From assembly GCF_001644665.1 (NCBI RefSeq), contig NZ_CP011393.1, forward strand, positions 1,997,853 through 2,061,852: a stretch of 64,000 nucleotides of DNA, written 5' to 3'. The stretch is from Fervidobacterium pennivorans (lineage in GTDB: Bacteria > Thermotogota > Thermotogae > Thermotogales > Fervidobacteriaceae). Made by a program: the position numbers and the translations under genes. The notes beneath the pieces were generated by a model. It ran no database searches and had not been told where the DNA came from. It saw only the letters and a program-made list of their open reading frames with translations. This document shows, one piece after another, positions 43,006 through 51,718 of the stretch (position 1 is the first letter of the stretch; each line of letters opens with the position of its first letter).

Positions 43006-43638
43006 ATGCCTGAATACTCGCATAGCAATAAAAACAACTTTTCTGTCGAAAACGATGTGAAGAATTGTCATCTACTGCATGTATGTTGTGCACCCGATTT
43101 GGCAATTTCTTATTTGTCCGGTGCACGTGGTGATATTTTCTTTTACAATCCTAACATACATCCAAAAGCTGAATATGAGAAACGATACGCCGAAGTGATT
43201 AAAATTGCTGCACTCTTTAAAATGAATGTTCTGAAAGTTCCTTATAATCCTGACCTGTTCTTCAAGCTTACTAAAGGATTACAAAATGAACCTGAAGGCG
43301 GGACAAGGTGCGAGATTTGTATAAGAATGCGACTAGAAAAAACAATGGAATACGCGAAAGAAAATGGCTACAAGAGTGTTTCCACAACGCTGACAGCCTC
43401 TCCAAAGAAAAATGTAGCGATGATTGTGAAGATAGGAAAAGAGCTGGAAAAAAAATACGGTGTGGAATTTTTGCCTAATGTGTACCGCAAAAGTCCGCTT
43501 TACAACGATGCGCAAAAGCTTATAAGGAAAATGGGTATTTACAGACAAAACTACTGTGGTTGTATTTTCTCAATAAGAAATTCCGTTATAGTAGCCACTC
43601 AAGAAACTAAAACTGTAAAAAGTGGGGTCGAAGTATGA
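43006..43638 (+). CDS. queH: Epoxyqueuosine reductase QueH
   Basis: 210 residues. QueH (former DUF208) reduces epoxyqueuosine to queuosine in tRNA and is the alternative to QueG. Cys motifs: HVCCAPD near residue 28, GGTRCEICIRMRLEKTM, and the C-terminal NYCGCIFS; these match the family's metal/Fe-S ligands. TTLTASPKKN is another conserved block. Ribosome site TAGGAGG. Stop overlaps the ATG of the next gene (ATGA). Confidence 0.93.
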   Translation: MPEYSHSNKNNFSVENDVKNCHLLHVCCAPDLAISYLSGARGDIFFYNPNIHPKAEYEKRYAEVIKIAALFKMNVLKVPYNPDLFFKLTKGLQNEPEGGTRCEICIRMRLEKTMEYAKENGYKSVSTTLTASPKKNVAMIVKIGKELEKKYGVEFLPNVYRKSPLYNDAQKLIRKMGIYRQNYCGCIFSIRNSVIVATQETKTVKSGVEV

Positions 43639-44408
43639 AAATATACCACAATTTAGAAGAAGTTGAAGAACCTAAGCGGTCGTATGCATCAATTGCTTTT
43701 TCATCGAAAGTCAGGGTTGAATATGAACATGCTGGCGAAAAACTTGCCCTCATCCCTGTAACTATTGGAGACCTTACGGTGGTTATCGAAATTGACGATG
43801 ATAGAGAAGTATTCAATACTTTGTTGAACGAGCACATCAAAAACTCTATCCTGAAACAGTTTCCGTATCCGGAAGAGATTAGAGAGTTAGCCAGACATTT
43901 TCGCACAGAATTGAAGAATTTCAGAATTTTGGTTGTAAAATACAATAGTGTCGAAGAAAAGGAATTCTCAAGGTATTCACTGTCTAATATAACATTCGGT
44001 GTGGTGTCATATAATAAATTTGATGTCCATTTGTTACCAAGTAATGTAAAAGTCAGACCGAAGCCAGGATACTGTCTTTCACATGTTGTCCAAAAGCCTG
44101 AAGAAGGTATCAGGCAAGCATTTTTGATAGCCCGGTGGTTTGGTGGTGGAAGCTACGACCAACTGCCCAAATTAGCGCTTGAAAGCACTGACATTGACCT
44201 TGGGAAGTGGACAAATATAGTCAAATACATTGTTCTGTCAGATTTTGAAGAGAGGTATTTTTCTGGTATAATAAAAAAGCTAAACGAATTTAGAAGCGAG
44301 ACATATTTTGACCCATTTGCTAGGCTTGAAACAATATCACTTGGCATAATACTCGCCAGGTCAGAGGGAGGAGGTAACTTTGAACCAGACAGTCACGATA
44401 TCATTTAG
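43635..44408 (+). CDS. Protein of unknown function coupled to queH
   Basis: 257 residues, start overlapping the queH stop and end overlapping the next gene by 29 bases. No signal peptide, membrane helix or Cys motif. Beta-rich first half (VRVEYEHAGEKLALIPVTIGDLTVVIEIDDD), helical second half with KPEEGIRQAFLIARWFGGGSYDQLP and the C-terminal LETISLGIILARSEGGG. I do not recognise the family. Tight coupling on both sides suggests a shared operon with the RsbW-like gene. Confidence 0.6.
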   Translation: MKIYHNLEEVEEPKRSYASIAFSSKVRVEYEHAGEKLALIPVTIGDLTVVIEIDDDREVFNTLLNEHIKNSILKQFPYPEEIRELARHFRTELKNFRILVVKYNSVEEKEFSRYSLSNITFGVVSYNKFDVHLLPSNVKVRPKPGYCLSHVVQKPEEGIRQAFLIARWFGGGSYDQLPKLALESTDIDLGKWTNIVKYIVLSDFEERYFSGIIKKLNEFRSETYFDPFARLETISLGIILARSEGGGNFEPDSHDII

Positions 44409-44841
44409 AGCACTTACTGAAAATATAAAATTAGCACGAGTTGTTATACATACTTTTCTAACATTCCGAGGAGTGTTCGATAAAGATATATTCGATACGG
44501 AATTGGCTGTAAACGAAGCGATTGCAAACATTATTCAGCATACATACAAAGGTGAACCAAACTACATTGTGATGACGCTCAATTGGATAGAACCTGATAC
44601 ACTCGAGGTGTTACTCCGCGATTTTGGTCCGAAAGTGGACCCAACGAAAATCAAACCACGAGATTTAGATGATATCAGACCAGGAGGACTCGGAGTTTAT
44701 ATAATTCAACGCATCTTCGACATTATGGAATTCCGAAACGTGAGTCATGGAAATTTACTTTATCTAAAACGCTTCTTCTTAATACCTCCTAAAAAGCAGG
44801 AGCTTGGTAATTCAAATAATGAACCCTATCGAGAATATTGA
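44380..44841 (+). CDS. RsbW/SpoIIAB-like serine kinase (anti-sigma type, HATPase)
   Basis: 153 residues, start TTG 44380 behind GGAGGAGGT. GHKL ATPase motifs: N-box ELAVNEAIANIIQHTY (~42-57), G1 LLRDFGPKVDP with the nucleotide Asp, and G2 RPGGLGVYII. Members phosphorylate an STAS anti-anti-sigma protein or bind a sigma factor. No STAS or sigma gene is adjacent, so the partner lies elsewhere, or the kinase has another client. Confidence 0.85.
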   Translation: MNQTVTISFRALTENIKLARVVIHTFLTFRGVFDKDIFDTELAVNEAIANIIQHTYKGEPNYIVMTLNWIEPDTLEVLLRDFGPKVDPTKIKPRDLDDIRPGGLGVYIIQRIFDIMEFRNVSHGNLLYLKRFFLIPPKKQELGNSNNEPYREY

Positions 44842-44872
44842 GAAAACCGTCAAAACGGGGGAAAGAAGACAA

Positions 44873-45235
44873 ATGGGCTTGCTCACAGGTTTGACAAAAA
44901 ATCCATCTTTCATGTCTGCATTTTTTGGCTTTTTGGCAGCACAATTTTTGAAAGTGGTGATATACAAAGACTTCCGCGTATTTGGTAGGTACGGTGGTAT
45001 GCCCAGTGCTCATGTTGCAACAACCTCAGCATTAGCTTGGGCTGTTGGTTACACTACAGGTTTTGATTCACCGCTTACAGCCATCGCTGCAATTTTCCTT
45101 GCTATTACAACAGCTGATGCTGTTGGTTTACGAAGAAATGTCGACCCCAATAAAGGACATACGCTAATGGAAGCTATCTATGGCTTCTTACTTGGGTGGA
45201 TAGTCGCTCTGCTTACGGTTAAATTGTATCGATAA
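44873..45235 (+). CDS. Divergent PAP2-family membrane protein (DUF212)
   Basis: 120 residues from ATG 44873, which follows ACGGGGGAAAG; an ATG at 44819 would add 18 residues but has a poor site. Four hydrophobic segments. Motifs GRYGGMPSAHVATTSALA (phosphatase-like Pro-Ser-x-His) and TTADAVGLRRNVD match the YuiD/DUF212 family, distantly related to acid phosphatase/PAP2 phosphatases. The catalytic capability of this family is uncertain. Confidence 0.8.
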   Translation: MGLLTGLTKNPSFMSAFFGFLAAQFLKVVIYKDFRVFGRYGGMPSAHVATTSALAWAVGYTTGFDSPLTAIAAIFLAITTADAVGLRRNVDPNKGHTLMEAIYGFLLGWIVALLTVKLYR

Positions 45236-45310
45236 TTTTGAATGAGTTGTAGTGAAATAGCCCAAGTCTTTTTTCGCAATTACATCATAATGCCAGGAGG
45301 GTAATTTACA

Positions 45311-46051
45311 ATGTTTTTTAGATTACCGTTTAAAATTTTTGTTTTTGCAGTTTTGTTGCTTGCCATCTCGTTAACAAGTGTTGTTAGTTTTGGACAAGAT
45401 GGTGAGCAGATAAAAACACCAAATTGGTTTAGAGGTGCGGTGATTAAGAAAAGAGCTGGTATGAATCTAAAGACCGCCCCAGAGTTTGTAGCTGACCTAT
45501 GGAATGCGATATACACTATAGGCACAAAATACAACGTTCCCCCAACGCTTATAGCTGCTGTCATTTCTGTAGAAAGCAACTTCGCCAACGTGAAAGGTGC
45601 TGGAGACGTGGTAGGAATGATGCAAATTTCTATCTCCACAGCCAAAAATATATCGAAACTCCTCGGTCTCGAACAACCAAAAAACGGTTGGGATGAGCTC
45701 CTCACAAATTATTGGTTGAATATAACTTACGGTACTGCATACATCGCTTATCTTTACAAAAAGCATGGAACTTTTCAGAAAGCGCTCGAAGAATACAACA
45801 ACGGAAAAAATAAAACTAAATACGCCCAGCTGATACTACAACAATACAACCTATACGAGAGCCTCCATTCTGCTGAAATAAGAAATAAACAGCAATTGGA
45901 TACAAATAATTCTCCGACATCTTCTGAAGCAACAGATACTTTGAATACAACCAGTGCAACAAATTCACAACCAACATCAGATGCATCAAATACATCAGTT
46001 AACACTTCAGAAATCAAGGTCCCGCCTCTTTTCGGAGTTGCAGGTTATTAA
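45311..46051 (+). CDS. Secreted lytic transglycosylase (SLT domain)
   Basis: 246 residues. Signal peptide at ~1-29 (VFAVLLLAISLTSVVSFGQ). The SLT domain (~60-185) has catalytic Glu in ISVESNF, the GMMQIS motif, and the C-terminal EEYNNGK region with the usual Tyr-Asn-Gly pattern. A Ser/Thr/Asn-rich, probably disordered tail covers ~200-240. Cleaves peptidoglycan glycan strands. Ribosome site CCAGGAGGG. Single gene. Confidence 0.9.
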   Translation: MFFRLPFKIFVFAVLLLAISLTSVVSFGQDGEQIKTPNWFRGAVIKKRAGMNLKTAPEFVADLWNAIYTIGTKYNVPPTLIAAVISVESNFANVKGAGDVVGMMQISISTAKNISKLLGLEQPKNGWDELLTNYWLNITYGTAYIAYLYKKHGTFQKALEEYNNGKNKTKYAQLILQQYNLYESLHSAEIRNKQQLDTNNSPTSSEATDTLNTTSATNSQPTSDASNTSVNTSEIKVPPLFGVAGY

Positions 46052-46092
46052 GATATTTTTCGGTAGTTACTTAGGAATGTGGGGTGCATAGT

Positions 46093-46878
46093 TTGAAAGA
46101 TGAAAAAATGAAAACTGAAACGATAGTAAAAATTGAACATTTATCTTTTTCTTACCCGAGTTTCAGTCTCAAAGATGTAAGTTTTGAGGTTCGGAAGGGA
46201 AGTTTCTTCGGCATTATTGGACCAAATGGTTCGGGAAAAACCACGCTACTCTCACTCATTATGAAATTCCAAAAGCCAAAAAGTGGGAAAATAACAGTTT
46301 ATGGGAACGATGTGCTCAGGCTATCTCACAAAAAACTTGCACAGCTTATAGCTTACATCGCTCAAGACTTTAACCCTGCATACGATTTCACAGTTGAAGA
46401 ATTGGTCGAGATGGGAGGAATCCCCCGCTCACCACATTTTTTCGAAACACCTGTTTACGAGGAAGAATTAGAAAATACTCTCAAAACAGTTGATTTGCTT
46501 GAATACCGAAAAAGAATATTCTCCACTCTTAGTGGAGGACAACAGCGCAGAGTCTTGATTGCACGCGCAATCTATCAAAACACACCTATCATCATTGCTG
46601 ATGAATTGGTTAATCACTTGGATTTAGGGCAAGCAATTAAAGTGTTAGATTATCTAAAACAACTTACCGAACGTGGAAAGACGATAATTGGGACATTCCA
46701 TGATATAACGTTAGCAGCGAAGTATTGTGATGAAATCGCTGTGATGAAAGATGGAAAAATAATCGCTATCGGTAAACCTTTAGACGTTGTAAATAGAGAG
46801 ATTCTAAGCAATGTTTATGGGGTATCTCTGAATGTAATTAGGCATCCGGACAAAGGCTACCCAGTAATTTTAATTTAA
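46093..46878 (+). CDS. Orphan ABC transporter ATPase (FecE/BtuD-like)
   Basis: ~261 residues, start TTG 46093, six bases behind GGGGTG; a GTG at 46084 overlaps that site. Walker A GPNGSGKTTL, Q-loop IAQDFNPA, signature LSGGQQRR, Walker B IIIADELVNHLD with catalytic Glu, and switch His in GTFHDITLAAKYCD. The arrangement and C-terminal region resemble ATPases of iron-siderophore or cobalamin importers. No permease or binding protein is nearby; the next gene is a uracil permease of another class, so the partner subunits are elsewhere. Confidence 0.85.
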   Translation: MKDEKMKTETIVKIEHLSFSYPSFSLKDVSFEVRKGSFFGIIGPNGSGKTTLLSLIMKFQKPKSGKITVYGNDVLRLSHKKLAQLIAYIAQDFNPAYDFTVEELVEMGGIPRSPHFFETPVYEEELENTLKTVDLLEYRKRIFSTLSGGQQRRVLIARAIYQNTPIIIADELVNHLDLGQAIKVLDYLKQLTERGKTIIGTFHDITLAAKYCDEIAVMKDGKIIAIGKPLDVVNREILSNVYGVSLNVIRHPDKGYPVILI

Positions 46879-47036
46879 ATTAGATTATCACTTAGATTGA
46901 AAAACGCATAGCCATAATTTGCTAACCTATCATTATTTCAAGAGTTCTTAGTACGTTTTGTTACATTTGTCTTTGTTTCTTAACGTTGACTTTTTAAAAG
47001 TGCTTGTGGTAATATAAGGTTGTAAGACCTCAAAAA

Positions 47037-47070
47037 CCTTTAAACTCGCCCAGTGAGGCGAGAAAGGAGG
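47037..47070 (+). promoter_or_regulatory. PyrR-binding-loop-like hairpin covering the uraA ribosome site
   Basis: Lower stem CCTTT (47037-47041) with AAAGG (47063-47067), a 5'-side AAA bulge (47042-47044), upper stem CTCGCC (47045-47050) with GGCGAG (47057-47062), and hexaloop CAGTGA (47051-47056). The loop and flanks match the known PyrR consensus CCNGNGAGGY exactly. The lower stem contains the Shine-Dalgarno sequence (AAAGGAGG), so PyrR bound with UMP would block uraA translation. Known biology: PyrR hexaloop CNGNGA. Inference: translational control here. Confidence 0.65.
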
Positions 47071-47077
47071 CGAAAAG

Positions 47078-48325
47078 ATGGAAAAAGACGTTATTTTTGG
47101 TAATTCTGAACTCGAAAAGGCTGCTATTTCTAGTTCTCGTTTAGACCTACCTGCCTCGAAAAGGTTCCTCCTATCTCTCCAGCATTTTGTAGCGATGTTT
47201 GGTGCCACCGTTTTGGTTCCTCTTCTAACAGGATTAGACCCTCTTGTTGCTTTGTTTACCGCAGGACTTGGAACTTTGTTATTCCACTACATAACTGGTG
47301 GTATCGTTCCTGTCTTTCTGGGTTCCAGTTTTGCCTTTATAGCACCTGTTATAATTGTTAAAGAAAAATACGGAGACATACGTTATTCACTCGGCGGTAT
47401 CGTAGTTGCAGGCACGGTATATTTGGTGTTCTCGTTAATTGTGAAACTGCTGGGAACGAACGTTATCAAAAAGCTCTTCCCACCTGTTGTAACCGGTCCC
47501 ATGATAATGGTTATAGGCCTTGGTTTAAGCCCCGTTGCCGTTAATATGGCTTCCTCAAATTGGACGATTGCATTTGTAGTGATTATAACGGTTATCGCAT
47601 CCGCAACGATATTCAAAGGTTTCTTCTCACTCATCCCTGTTCTTACCGGAGTTTTTGTCGGGTATATTACCTCCATCCTTTCTGGAATTGTTGATTTCAC
47701 CCCTATAACAACTGCTGCTTGGTTTTCAACTCCGAACTTCACATTCCCAAAGTTCGATGCTGGAGCAATTAGCTTGATAGCTCCTGTTGCATTCGTTACA
47801 GTTATGGAGCACATAGGCGATATAACAACCAATGGAGCAGTCGTTGGAAAAAATTTCTTCGAAAAACCTGGTATCCACAGAACACTTCTTGGTGATGGAC
47901 TTGCGACAATGGTTGCAGGTTTACTGGGAGGACCTGCCAACACAACATACAGTGAAAATACAGGAGTGCTAGCCATTACAAAAGTTTATGACCCTTCCAT
48001 TTTGCGTGGCGCTGCCCTTCTTGCAATGCTGGTTGCTTTCTTCTCAAAATTCGGTGCTGTGCTGCAGACAATCCCCACACCTGTAATTGGCGGAGTGAGT
48101 TTAATACTATTTGGTATGATAGCTTCAATAGGTGTGAGAACATTGGTAGAAGCAAAAGTAGATTTCTCGAAATCCAGAAACCTTATTATTGCTGCATTAA
48201 TCCTCACACTCGGTATCGGAGGAGCGAGCATCAAAATCGGTGTAGTGGAACTCAAAGGCATGGCACTAGCTGCAATCGTAGGTATTATCGCTAATCTTAT
48301 AATTCCAGAGAAACTGGAAAAATAA
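47078..48325 (+). CDS. uraA: Uracil permease (NCS2 family)
   Basis: 415 residues with ~12-14 membrane segments. Proton-coupled uracil uptake. Family features: the N-terminal LSLQHFVAMFGATVLVPLLTG, and the substrate loop VTVMEHIGDITTNGAVVGKNF with the conserved Glu, followed by GGPANTTYSENTGVLAITKVYDP. The start ATG is 7 bases from GGAGG, which is part of the PyrR-like hairpin. It is the first gene ahead of purK, separated by 36 bases, so pyrimidine-controlled and purine genes may share a transcript. Confidence 0.95.
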   Translation: MEKDVIFGNSELEKAAISSSRLDLPASKRFLLSLQHFVAMFGATVLVPLLTGLDPLVALFTAGLGTLLFHYITGGIVPVFLGSSFAFIAPVIIVKEKYGDIRYSLGGIVVAGTVYLVFSLIVKLLGTNVIKKLFPPVVTGPMIMVIGLGLSPVAVNMASSNWTIAFVVIITVIASATIFKGFFSLIPVLTGVFVGYITSILSGIVDFTPITTAAWFSTPNFTFPKFDAGAISLIAPVAFVTVMEHIGDITTNGAVVGKNFFEKPGIHRTLLGDGLATMVAGLLGGPANTTYSENTGVLAITKVYDPSILRGAALLAMLVAFFSKFGAVLQTIPTPVIGGVSLILFGMIASIGVRTLVEAKVDFSKSRNLIIAALILTLGIGGASIKIGVVELKGMALAAIVGIIANLIIPEKLEK

Positions 48326-48361
48326 AGGAAAGACCGCATAAAGCCGTGGGGGGATTAACTA

Positions 48362-49564
48362 ATGGTAAGCTCAACAGAGAAAAGCATATATACCTTTCCT
48401 ATCAAAGCCGTGGGGGTTATTGGAGGGGGACAGCTTGGAAAGATGTTAACATTGAAAGCAAAAGAAATGGGGTTCAAGGTTATCGCACTTGATAAAGACC
48501 CTAGCTGTCCTGTTTCTTCAATTTGCGATGAGTTGATAATCGGCTCATTGTACGATACGGAAAAACTACACGAACTTGCGAAAAAATCTGAGGTGGTCAC
48601 ATACGAAATAGAACATACAAATACGGAAGTTCTTAGACATCTCGAAAAAATCGGCACCAAAATTCTTCCTTCACCAGCACTCCTAGAATTGGTAAACGAC
48701 AAACTACAGCAAAAATCTCACCTAATAAAGTATGGTATACCCACATCAAAATTAGTACGCGAAGTGACAAAGACTGACTCTATTGAGTACAAGTCACGCA
48801 TGAAAGAACTCCCGCCATTTCCGTTTGTTCAAAAAGCACGGAAAGGTGGTTATGATGGAAAGGGTGTTGCAGTAATAAAGAGTGAAAAAGACGTAGATAA
48901 AATTTTGGAAACCGATTCATTTTTCGAAGAATTCGTGGAGATAGAAAAAGAAATCTCCGTTTTGGTTGCAAGGGATATTAAAGGGAATATAGTTTCATAC
49001 CCTGTTGTTGAAATGGTTTTCGACGCTAGGTCAAATATCCTTGATATGCTCATTTCTCCAGCAAGAATACCAGAAGACACATCGCAGAAGGCAATTAGTA
49101 TAGCCTATGATGTTATCAACTCTTTCGTTTCTTCTAATTTAAAAGCCGTGGGGGTTTTTGCTGTTGAGATGTTCATTACCAAAAGTGGAGACATCCTTGT
49201 TAACGAAATAGCCCCTCGCGTTCATAATTCTGGTCATCATACAATCGAGTCGTGTCTCACAAGTCAATTCGAACAACACCTTCGCGCTATAACTGGTCTT
49301 CCATTAGGTTCCACTAAACAGCACACTCCAGCTGTTATGATAAACCTCCTTGGTGAACCTGGATACACAGGCAAACCTGTTATAACTGGCCTTGAAGAAG
49401 TTTTGAAAATGGAAGGAGCACATCTACATTGGTATGGTAAATCAACAACTGCTCCTTTCAGAAAAATGGGACACATCACAATAATCGACGAAGATTTGAA
49501 TTCAGCAATTCAAAAGGCTAAAATTCTTAGAGAGAGAGTTAAAATTATTTCCGAAAATACTTGA
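48362..49564 (+). CDS. purK: N5-carboxyaminoimidazole ribonucleotide synthase
   Basis: 400 residues, ATP-grasp enzyme making N5-CAIR from AIR, bicarbonate and ATP. N-terminal GVIGGGQLGKMLTLKAKEMG; ATP-grasp core with QKARKGGYDGKGV, EEFVEIEKEISVLVAR, and metal site NEIAPRVHNSGHHTIE. The first ~15 residues (SSTEKSIYTFP) are an extension before the Rossmann strand. Two copies of a GCCGTGGGGG word encode Ala-Val-Gly-Val in it. purE follows after 24 bases. Confidence 0.96.
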   Translation: MVSSTEKSIYTFPIKAVGVIGGGQLGKMLTLKAKEMGFKVIALDKDPSCPVSSICDELIIGSLYDTEKLHELAKKSEVVTYEIEHTNTEVLRHLEKIGTKILPSPALLELVNDKLQQKSHLIKYGIPTSKLVREVTKTDSIEYKSRMKELPPFPFVQKARKGGYDGKGVAVIKSEKDVDKILETDSFFEEFVEIEKEISVLVARDIKGNIVSYPVVEMVFDARSNILDMLISPARIPEDTSQKAISIAYDVINSFVSSNLKAVGVFAVEMFITKSGDILVNEIAPRVHNSGHHTIESCLTSQFEQHLRAITGLPLGSTKQHTPAVMINLLGEPGYTGKPVITGLEEVLKMEGAHLHWYGKSTTAPFRKMGHITIIDEDLNSAIQKAKILRERVKIISENT

Positions 49565-49588
49565 ATTTATCTCATGAGGTGAAAAATT

Positions 49589-50122
49589 ATGGGGAATGGA
49601 AATCCTCTCGTTGGAATAATAATGGGTAGCGATTCAGACCTCATTGTTATGAAAGACGCTGCACAAGTTCTCGAAGAGTTTGGTGTCCCTTACGAAATCA
49701 CAATAGTCTCCGCACATAGAACTCCCGAAAGAATGTTCGAATACGCAAAAAAGGCTGAAGAAAGAGGAATAGAAGTAATAATAGCTGGCGCCGGTGGCGC
49801 AGCACACTTGCCTGGGATGACTGCATCAATAACAACTTTACCCGTCATAGGTGTGCCAGTCAAAGCCTCAAATTTGGAAGGACTAGACTCTCTCCTTTCG
49901 ATTGTACAAATGCCAAAAGGCATACCTGTAGCCACGGTTGCAATTAACAACGCCAAAAACGCCGGTCTACTTGCTGTCTCAATCCTTGGGATAAAGTATC
50001 CGCAGCTGCGAGAAAAATTAAAGATGTATAGAGAACGTATGAAACAGGAAGTTTTAACAAAGGCTGACGAATTAGAAAATAATGGATACACCAACTATCT
50101 AAAATCCCATTTCCAGAGGTGA
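49589..50122 (+). CDS. purE: N5-CAIR mutase
   Basis: 177 residues, class I PurE, converting N5-CAIR to CAIR. Signature [10 protein letters not shown] near residue 12, [13 protein letters not shown] with the catalytic His, and [14 protein letters not shown]. Works with the adjacent purK. Stop TGA overlaps a GTG that is part of the purC ribosome site. Confidence 0.97.
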   Translation: MGNGNPLVGIIMGSDSDLIVMKDAAQVLEEFGVPYEITIVSAHRTPERMFEYAKKAEERGIEVIIAGAGGAAHLPGMTASITTLPVIGVPVKASNLEGLDSLLSIVQMPKGIPVATVAINNAKNAGLLAVSILGIKYPQLREKLKMYRERMKQEVLTKADELENNGYTNYLKSHFQR

Positions 50123-50127
50123 AAAAA

Positions 50128-50835
50128 ATGGGTGGAACTCTTTTATACGAAGGAAAAACAAAAATTGTAGAACTCTCAGAAGATGGTCAAAGTGTCATAC
50201 TAACGTTTAAAGATGATATCACCGCAGGCGATGGTGCTAAACACGATGTGCTAGCTTTAAAAGGTCAATACTGCTCAGAGATTACTGCACGATTGATGCA
50301 TTATCTAAACACAAAAGGCATCTACACAATGTTTCTTAACTACATACCTCCCAACAAAATTCGAGCTCGCAAGCTTAAAATGATACCTCTTGAAGTTATC
50401 GTAAGGTTTAAAAAAGCTGGCTCTTTTGTGCGACGTTACGGTGGAACCGAAGGGGAAGATTTACCAGTTCCCCTTGTTGAATTCACATACAAAAGTGATG
50501 TTATGCATGACCCTCTAATGTGTATCGAACATCTTGAAGTGCTCGGTATTTTAAGCATGCAACACGCTACAATAATCATTGACGAAGCAAAAAAAGCAGC
50601 AACGCTCCTAAAAGAACTCTTTACCTTACACGGATTCGAACTCTGGGATATAAAATTTGAGTATGGATTCGATGAATCAGGTAACATCTGCCTTGGTGAT
50701 GAGATTTCACCTGATACGATGCGTTTAAGGAAAGCCGGAGAGATATTCGATAAGGATATCTACAGACGAAATCTTGGGAATCCAATAGAAAAATACGAGG
50801 TGGTGCTGAACTTATGCAGAAGTATACTTTTGTAA
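50128..50835 (+). CDS. purC: SAICAR synthetase
   Basis: 235 residues. Joins CAIR and aspartate with ATP. N-terminal LLYEGKTKIVE, then DDITAGDGAK, EVIVRFKKAGSFVRRYG and DEISPDTMRL. Start taken at ATG 50128, 6 bases after AGAGGTG; a GTG at 50119 overlaps the purE stop. The end overlaps purS by 22 bases. Confidence 0.97.
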   Translation: MGGTLLYEGKTKIVELSEDGQSVILTFKDDITAGDGAKHDVLALKGQYCSEITARLMHYLNTKGIYTMFLNYIPPNKIRARKLKMIPLEVIVRFKKAGSFVRRYGGTEGEDLPVPLVEFTYKSDVMHDPLMCIEHLEVLGILSMQHATIIIDEAKKAATLLKELFTLHGFELWDIKFEYGFDESGNICLGDEISPDTMRLRKAGEIFDKDIYRRNLGNPIEKYEVVLNLCRSILL

Positions 50836-51062
50836 TCGATATCCAATACAAAAGCAACGTACGTGACCCAAGGGGAGAAACGATAAAAAGGGTGCTCAAC
50901 GAAGAATATTCTATTCCAGTAAGTTCTCTAAGGTTAGGCAAATCCATACATCTTGAGGTTGAAGCTGAAAGCGAAGAACAAGCAAGGCAACTTGTTGAAA
51001 AGGCCTGCAGTGAACTTTTAGTAAACCCGGTTACTGAAACGTATGAGGTGAGAAAGCTATGA
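50814..51062 (+). CDS. purS: Phosphoribosylformylglycinamidine synthase subunit PurS
   Basis: 82 residues, the small structural subunit of the three-part FGAM synthase. Typical VIDIQYKSNVRDPRGETIKRVL and a C-terminal NPVTETYEV. Starts inside purC and its stop overlaps the purQ start (ATGA), ensuring coupled synthesis of PurS, PurQ and PurL. Confidence 0.96.
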   Translation: MQKYTFVIDIQYKSNVRDPRGETIKRVLNEEYSIPVSSLRLGKSIHLEVEAESEEQARQLVEKACSELLVNPVTETYEVRKL

Positions 51063-51718
51063 CTCTTCCAAAAGCCCAGGTAGTTGTGTACCCTGGGAGT
51101 AACTGTGATAGGGATGCCCTTTGGGCATGTAAATACGTAGGATTTGATGCAGAATTCATAGATATCTATTCTGATATAGATGCTGACTTATTGGTCCTAC
51201 CTGGTGGTTTTTCATACGGAGATTACCTTCGTGTTGGAGCTGTAGCTGCCCGTGAACCAATTGCTCAAAAGATAAAAGAGTTTGTGAGCCGTGGGGGGCT
51301 TGTTATTGGTATTTGCAACGGCTTCCAGATACTTGTCGAAATGGGGCTCTTAGATGGCGCTCTTCTTCAAAATTCTAATGGAAAGTTCATCTGCAAGATT
51401 GTAGATTTGGAAATTGTGGACAACTCAACGCCTTTCACCAGCTATTACTTAAAGGGCGAACGTATCAGATTACCTATTGCTCACGGGTTCGGCAGATATG
51501 TAAAGACTAACGATGTCAATGTAGCCCTTAGATACGTAGAAGACGTTAACGGCAGTGACCAGTTGATAGCCGGAATAACTAACACCAATAAGAACGTTTT
51601 TGGTTTGATGCCACACCCTGAACGTGCAATGGAAAAGATACTCGGCTCGGATGATGGATTGAGGGTATTTTTATCTGCGTTCAACTATATCAAAAATAAC
51701 GGTGGTGTTAGGGGATGA
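51059..51718 (+). CDS. purQ: Phosphoribosylformylglycinamidine synthase glutaminase subunit PurQ
   Basis: 219 residues, class I glutamine amidotransferase. PGSNCDRDAL at the N terminus, nucleophile Cys in IGICNGFQIL (~85-95), His-Glu of the triad in MPHPERAM near the C terminus. Supplies ammonia to PurL. Stop overlaps purL start (ATGA). Confidence 0.97.
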   Translation: MTLPKAQVVVYPGSNCDRDALWACKYVGFDAEFIDIYSDIDADLLVLPGGFSYGDYLRVGAVAAREPIAQKIKEFVSRGGLVIGICNGFQILVEMGLLDGALLQNSNGKFICKIVDLEIVDNSTPFTSYYLKGERIRLPIAHGFGRYVKTNDVNVALRYVEDVNGSDQLIAGITNTNKNVFGLMPHPERAMEKILGSDDGLRVFLSAFNYIKNNGGVRG

